Assembly (NCBI RefSeq): GCF_013112225.1
Contig: NZ_JABFHI010000003.1
Span: 1-64,000, forward strand
Length of the DNA: 64,000 nt
Source of the DNA: Vreelandella azerica
GTDB taxonomy: Bacteria > Pseudomonadota > Gammaproteobacteria > Pseudomonadales > Halomonadaceae
Direction: 5' to 3'
The translations under genes and the position numbers were made by a program. The notes under the pieces were generated by a model. That model saw nothing but the letters and a program-made list of their open reading frames with translations, ran no database searches and was not told the origin of the DNA. Every line of letters starts with the position of its first letter. Position 1 is the stretch's first letter. Below are positions 61,562-64,000 of the stretch, in pieces.

Positions 61562-61798
61562 ATGCGTGCGCCTTCGTTTCACAGTGTGGAATGCACCGCT
61601 CGGCAGTCATTGTAATCTGCTTGTCGCCAAATCCCTAAAGTGGTCTGGTTGAACGGCAAAGTGGTGCATTCGCCTTTGCCGCCGAAGGTGCTAGCGTCTA
61701 TGCCACACAAGGCTGTCCATCAGGGTCGCATTCCTGGCCCGCACTGATGGCTGCCATTACACAAGTTATTAAAAATAAACAGATAACAGGAGATATTC

Positions 61799-63250
61799 AT
61801 GGGCTTTATTGATCAGTGGCTGAAAGCCGATGTGCCCGGCCTGGTCGGTAGCGAATGGCGCCACACCGGCACCACCTTTGACGTCGACAACCCGGCTACC
61901 GGTGAGATCATCGCCCAGGTAGCGGATATGGGCGCAGACGATGCCCGCGATGCGGTCGCGGCGGCGTATGAAGCGGGCAGCGCCTGGCGCAAGACGCCTG
62001 CCAAACAGCGCCATGCGCTGCTGCACCGCTGGTTCACGCTGATCATGGAGCATGCCGACGACCTGGCCCGCCTGATGACCCTGGAACAGGGCAAGCCGCT
62101 AGTGGAATCACGCGGCGAGGTGGCCTACGGCGCCTCCTTTATCGAGTTTTTTGCCGAAGAAGCCAAGCGCATGGCCGGTGAAACCCTGCCCACCCACGCC
62201 GCCGACAAGCGCCTGCTGGTGCTGCGCGAGCCGGTCGGTGTGGTCGCCGCCATCACCCCGTGGAACTTCCCGCTGGCGATGATCACCCGAAAATGCGCCC
62301 CCGCCTTGGCAGCGGGATGCACGGTAGTGATCAAGCCCGCCGAAGCCACGCCGCTGACGGCCCTGGCCGCAGCCTACCTGGCGCTGGAAGCAGGCCTGCC
62401 CGCGGGTACCATCAATGTAGTGACCGCCAAAACACCGGCGGCCGTGGGGGATGTGCTGACCAGCGATGCGCGGGTACGCAAGGTGTCCTTCACCGGCTCC
62501 ACCCCAGTAGGCAAGCACCTGATGGCCCAGTGCGCGAGCACCGTCAAGAAAACCGCCATGGAACTCGGCGGCAATGCGCCCTTTATTGTCTTTGATGATG
62601 CCGATATTGATGCGGCGGTCAGCGGTGCCCTGGCATCAAAATACCGCAACGCCGGGCAAACCTGTGTCTGCACCAACCGCTTCCTGGTTCAGGACGGCAT
62701 CTACGACCGTTTTGTTGCCAAGCTGGCAGAACGGGTGGAAGCGCTGCAGGTAGGTAATGGCCTGGAAGACGGCACCACCATTGGCCCGCTGATCAACCAG
62801 GCGGCGATTGATAAGGTGCAGCGCCATGTGGATGACGCCGTAAGCCAAGGCGCCCGCCTGATCTGCGGCGGCAAGCCCCATGCGGCAGGCGAGCGCTTCT
62901 TCGCCCCCACGGTGCTGGCGGATGTTACCCCGGATATGCGGGTCGCCACGGAAGAAACCTTTGGCCCGCTGGCGCCGGTTTTCCGCTTCACCAAGGATGA
63001 AGACGCCATCGCCATGGCCAACGACACGCCCTTTGGCCTGGCCGCCTATTTCTACGCCAGCGATTACCGGCGCATCTGGCACACCATGGAAGCCCTGGAA
63101 TACGGCATGGTTGGGGTCAACGAAGGCATTATCTCCACCGAACTGGCGCCCTTTGGCGGTGTGAAGGAATCCGGCCTCGGCCGCGAAGGCTCCCACCACG
63201 GCCTGGAAGAATTCACCGAGCTGAAATACGTCTGCGTCGGCGGGCTGTAA
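61799..63250 (+). CDS. gabD: NAD(P)+-dependent succinate-semialdehyde dehydrogenase
   Basis: This 483-residue aldehyde dehydrogenase would oxidise succinate semialdehyde, the last step of GABA catabolism. The catalytic Cys is in NAGQTCVCTNRFLVQ and the general base Glu in TAMELGGNAPFIVFDDADID. FTGSTPVGKHLM is the cofactor loop and GVKESGLGREGSHHGLEEF is a family-typical end. The specific substrate is inferred from sequence similarity from memory and from the divergent MocR regulator. No gabT is adjacent. Confidence 0.88.
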   Translation: MGFIDQWLKADVPGLVGSEWRHTGTTFDVDNPATGEIIAQVADMGADDARDAVAAAYEAGSAWRKTPAKQRHALLHRWFTLIMEHADDLARLMTLEQGKPLVESRGEVAYGASFIEFFAEEAKRMAGETLPTHAADKRLLVLREPVGVVAAITPWNFPLAMITRKCAPALAAGCTVVIKPAEATPLTALAAAYLALEAGLPAGTINVVTAKTPAAVGDVLTSDARVRKVSFTGSTPVGKHLMAQCASTVKKTAMELGGNAPFIVFDDADIDAAVSGALASKYRNAGQTCVCTNRFLVQDGIYDRFVAKLAERVEALQVGNGLEDGTTIGPLINQAAIDKVQRHVDDAVSQGARLICGGKPHAAGERFFAPTVLADVTPDMRVATEETFGPLAPVFRFTKDEDAIAMANDTPFGLAAYFYASDYRRIWHTMEALEYGMVGVNEGIISTELAPFGGVKESGLGREGSHHGLEEFTELKYVCVGGL

Positions 63251-63306
63251 ACCACACGGCCTGATGGTAGCGGGGATGATCGCCTTTCTGCGCGAGCATC
63301 CCCTAC

Positions 63307-63415
63307 CATCATTCCCGAACGCCCCCAGTACTGTCACTCCCGCAAACACCCCAGCACCGTCATTCCCGAACCTCCCCCAGCACCGTCATTCCCGAATGGG
63401 GTAATCGGGAATCCA
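63307..63415. repeat. 26-bp tandem repeat, 3.5 copies, of TCATTCCCG type
   Basis: Units of exactly 26 bases start at 63307, 63333, 63359 and 63385, each beginning CATCATTCCCG, GTCACTCCCG or GTCATTCCCG and ending in CAGCACC or a near match. The fourth runs into an inverted repeat. There are no spacers, so it is not a CRISPR array. It sits between gabD and a probable toxin-antitoxin locus. Confidence 0.8.
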
Positions 63416-63454
63416 CCTTGACCTTTTCAGCCGAAGCCACCCAACCCTAAAGCC

Positions 63455-63537
63455 ACAATGGATTCCCGCTAAAAGCATGCGGGAATGACGGGGTGGTGGG
63501 CCACAAACGTAGGGTGGCTTCGCGAAGCAAGCCACCC
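63455..63537. repeat. Two palindromic intergenic repeats
   Basis: ATTCCCGC and GCGGGAAT (about 63463-63486) form a hairpin. They carry GTCATTCCCG in inverted orientation relative to the tandem array. GGGTGGCTTCGCGAAG-CAAGCCACCC (63512-63537) is a second palindrome. Such TCATTCCCGC and GGTGGCTTCGC elements are dispersed REP-like repeats in many bacteria, but I cannot check their copy number here. Confidence 0.6.
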
Positions 63538-63761
63538 ACTCGCCGCAGGCGAGCGGGGTTACCGGGCAGCAAGCCCAGCTCAACGCCTTTGACGATAGCG
63601 TGAAGGTGAATAACGCACAGCATCCCTAATCACCAAATGTAACTTATGGGCTGGCAGCTCGTTTCGGATATTGCGATTTTTGTTTATTTCGAATAGCCTG
63701 ATGGTAACAATGAAACACGAAAAGCAGCCAGCAATAGCAAGTTCTGCCAGGAGGTCATGCC
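63538..63761. other. Upstream region of the terminal gene
   Basis: I see no gene here. The region from about 63640 is AT-richer than the repeat block and ends with a strong ribosome site (AGGAGGT), so it probably carries the promoter of the antitoxin-like gene. Confidence 0.5.
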
Positions 63762-64000
63762 ATGAACACAGCCACCCCGGATACCTTGCCCCACGACGTG
63801 GAACTCACCCGTCTGGCCAGGGCCAGCGCCACCGAACTCAGCCAACTGCTCCGTGGGCGACCCGAAAGCGACCGGGCGCATATCAAGCTGGATGGGGCGG
63901 ATCTAGTGCTGCCTCGTCAGGCGCTGGTGCTGCTGCGTGACCTACTGACCGAAATGGCTCAGGGCAATGCCGTGACTCTTCTGCCGACTCATGCCGAGAT
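63762..64000 (+). CDS. Putative antitoxin with excisionase-type HTH, N-terminal part
   Basis: Only about 79 residues are inside the window. The start at 63762 has AGGAGGT seven bases upstream; the ATG at 63757 stops after two codons. The sequence ELTRLARASATELSQLLRG and RQALVLLRDLLTEMAQGNAV, then LLPTHAEI, resembles from memory the N-terminal dimerisation part of antitoxins that continue with an excisionase-like helix-turn-helix (TTQEAADLLNVSR type). These are usually followed by a PIN-domain ribonuclease toxin. The HTH and toxin lie beyond the right edge, so the identification is provisional. Confidence 0.6.
   Translation, partial: MNTATPDTLPHDVELTRLARASATELSQLLRGRPESDRAHIKLDGADLVLPRQALVLLRDLLTEMAQGNAVTLLPTHAE

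Noticed and set aside
63307..63415. Possible CRISPR array
   Set aside because: The 26-base units are contiguous, have no variable spacers and no cas genes are near.

Overview
The window reads as chromosome from a Halomonas-type gammaproteobacterium (family Halomonadaceae). The reasons are the 16S rRNA sequence as I recognise it by eye, the ssrA tag ANDENYAQGALAA, gammaproteobacterial gene pairs (ratA-rnfH facing bamE-fur, ilvY/ilvC, mutY-yggX, selD-selU) and proteins rich in acidic residues. I could not run an alignment, so the genus is an informed guess.

Layout. 1-4770 (minus strand): a signalling operon. A periplasmic sugar-type binding protein is translationally coupled to a membrane histidine kinase, followed by a small receiver protein, a receiver-PAS-GGDEF protein and the start of a second periplasmic binding protein. 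5063-8069: a DUF1622 membrane protein, an unlisted 58-residue gene and a chemoreceptor whose tail runs into insertion-sequence DNA. 8031-10935: two nested, decayed IS256-type elements and a P4-type integrase, which look like the remnant of an island at the 3' end of ssrA (tmRNA). 11047-17003: ssrA, smpB, ratA-rnfH, bamE, fur, ilvY/ilvC, pssA. 17004-22640: a complete rrn operon with two promoters, no tRNA in the 16S-23S spacer, and a strong terminator. 22706-33659: mixed housekeeping and poorly known genes. 33758-45919: an RND efflux pair, an EamA exporter with its LysR regulator, hisC, an NlpE-like lipoprotein, radA, selD-selU and a degenerate amidotransferase. 46135-54190: yjaG, hisBHAF, a PanZ-like acetyltransferase, an AsmA-like protein, mutY and yggX. 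54311-54714: a Phe-Gln-Thr tRNA cluster with its own promoter and terminator. 55011-63250: ETF-ubiquinone oxidoreductase, a TRAP transporter, and a MocR regulator divergent from a succinate-semialdehyde dehydrogenase. 63251-64000: an intergenic repeat block, then the start of a probable antitoxin gene.

The main caution is frame integrity. At least twelve otherwise normal genes, including hisC, hisH, mutY, ilvY and the ETF-ubiquinone oxidoreductase, are each broken by one or two single-base indels, nearly always in a run of three to six identical bases. The protein sequence continues perfectly in the next frame. Such a pattern in essential genes points to sequencing or assembly error rather than gene decay. 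I therefore give those genes as single CDS entries spanning both frames. Only the IS256 copies, which also carry truncations and a nonsense codon, are called pseudogenes.

The most interesting functional unit is the first operon: an extracytoplasmic solute sensor feeding a phytochrome-class kinase, a single-domain receiver and a diguanylate cyclase, and so probably linking a periplasmic ligand to c-di-GMP.
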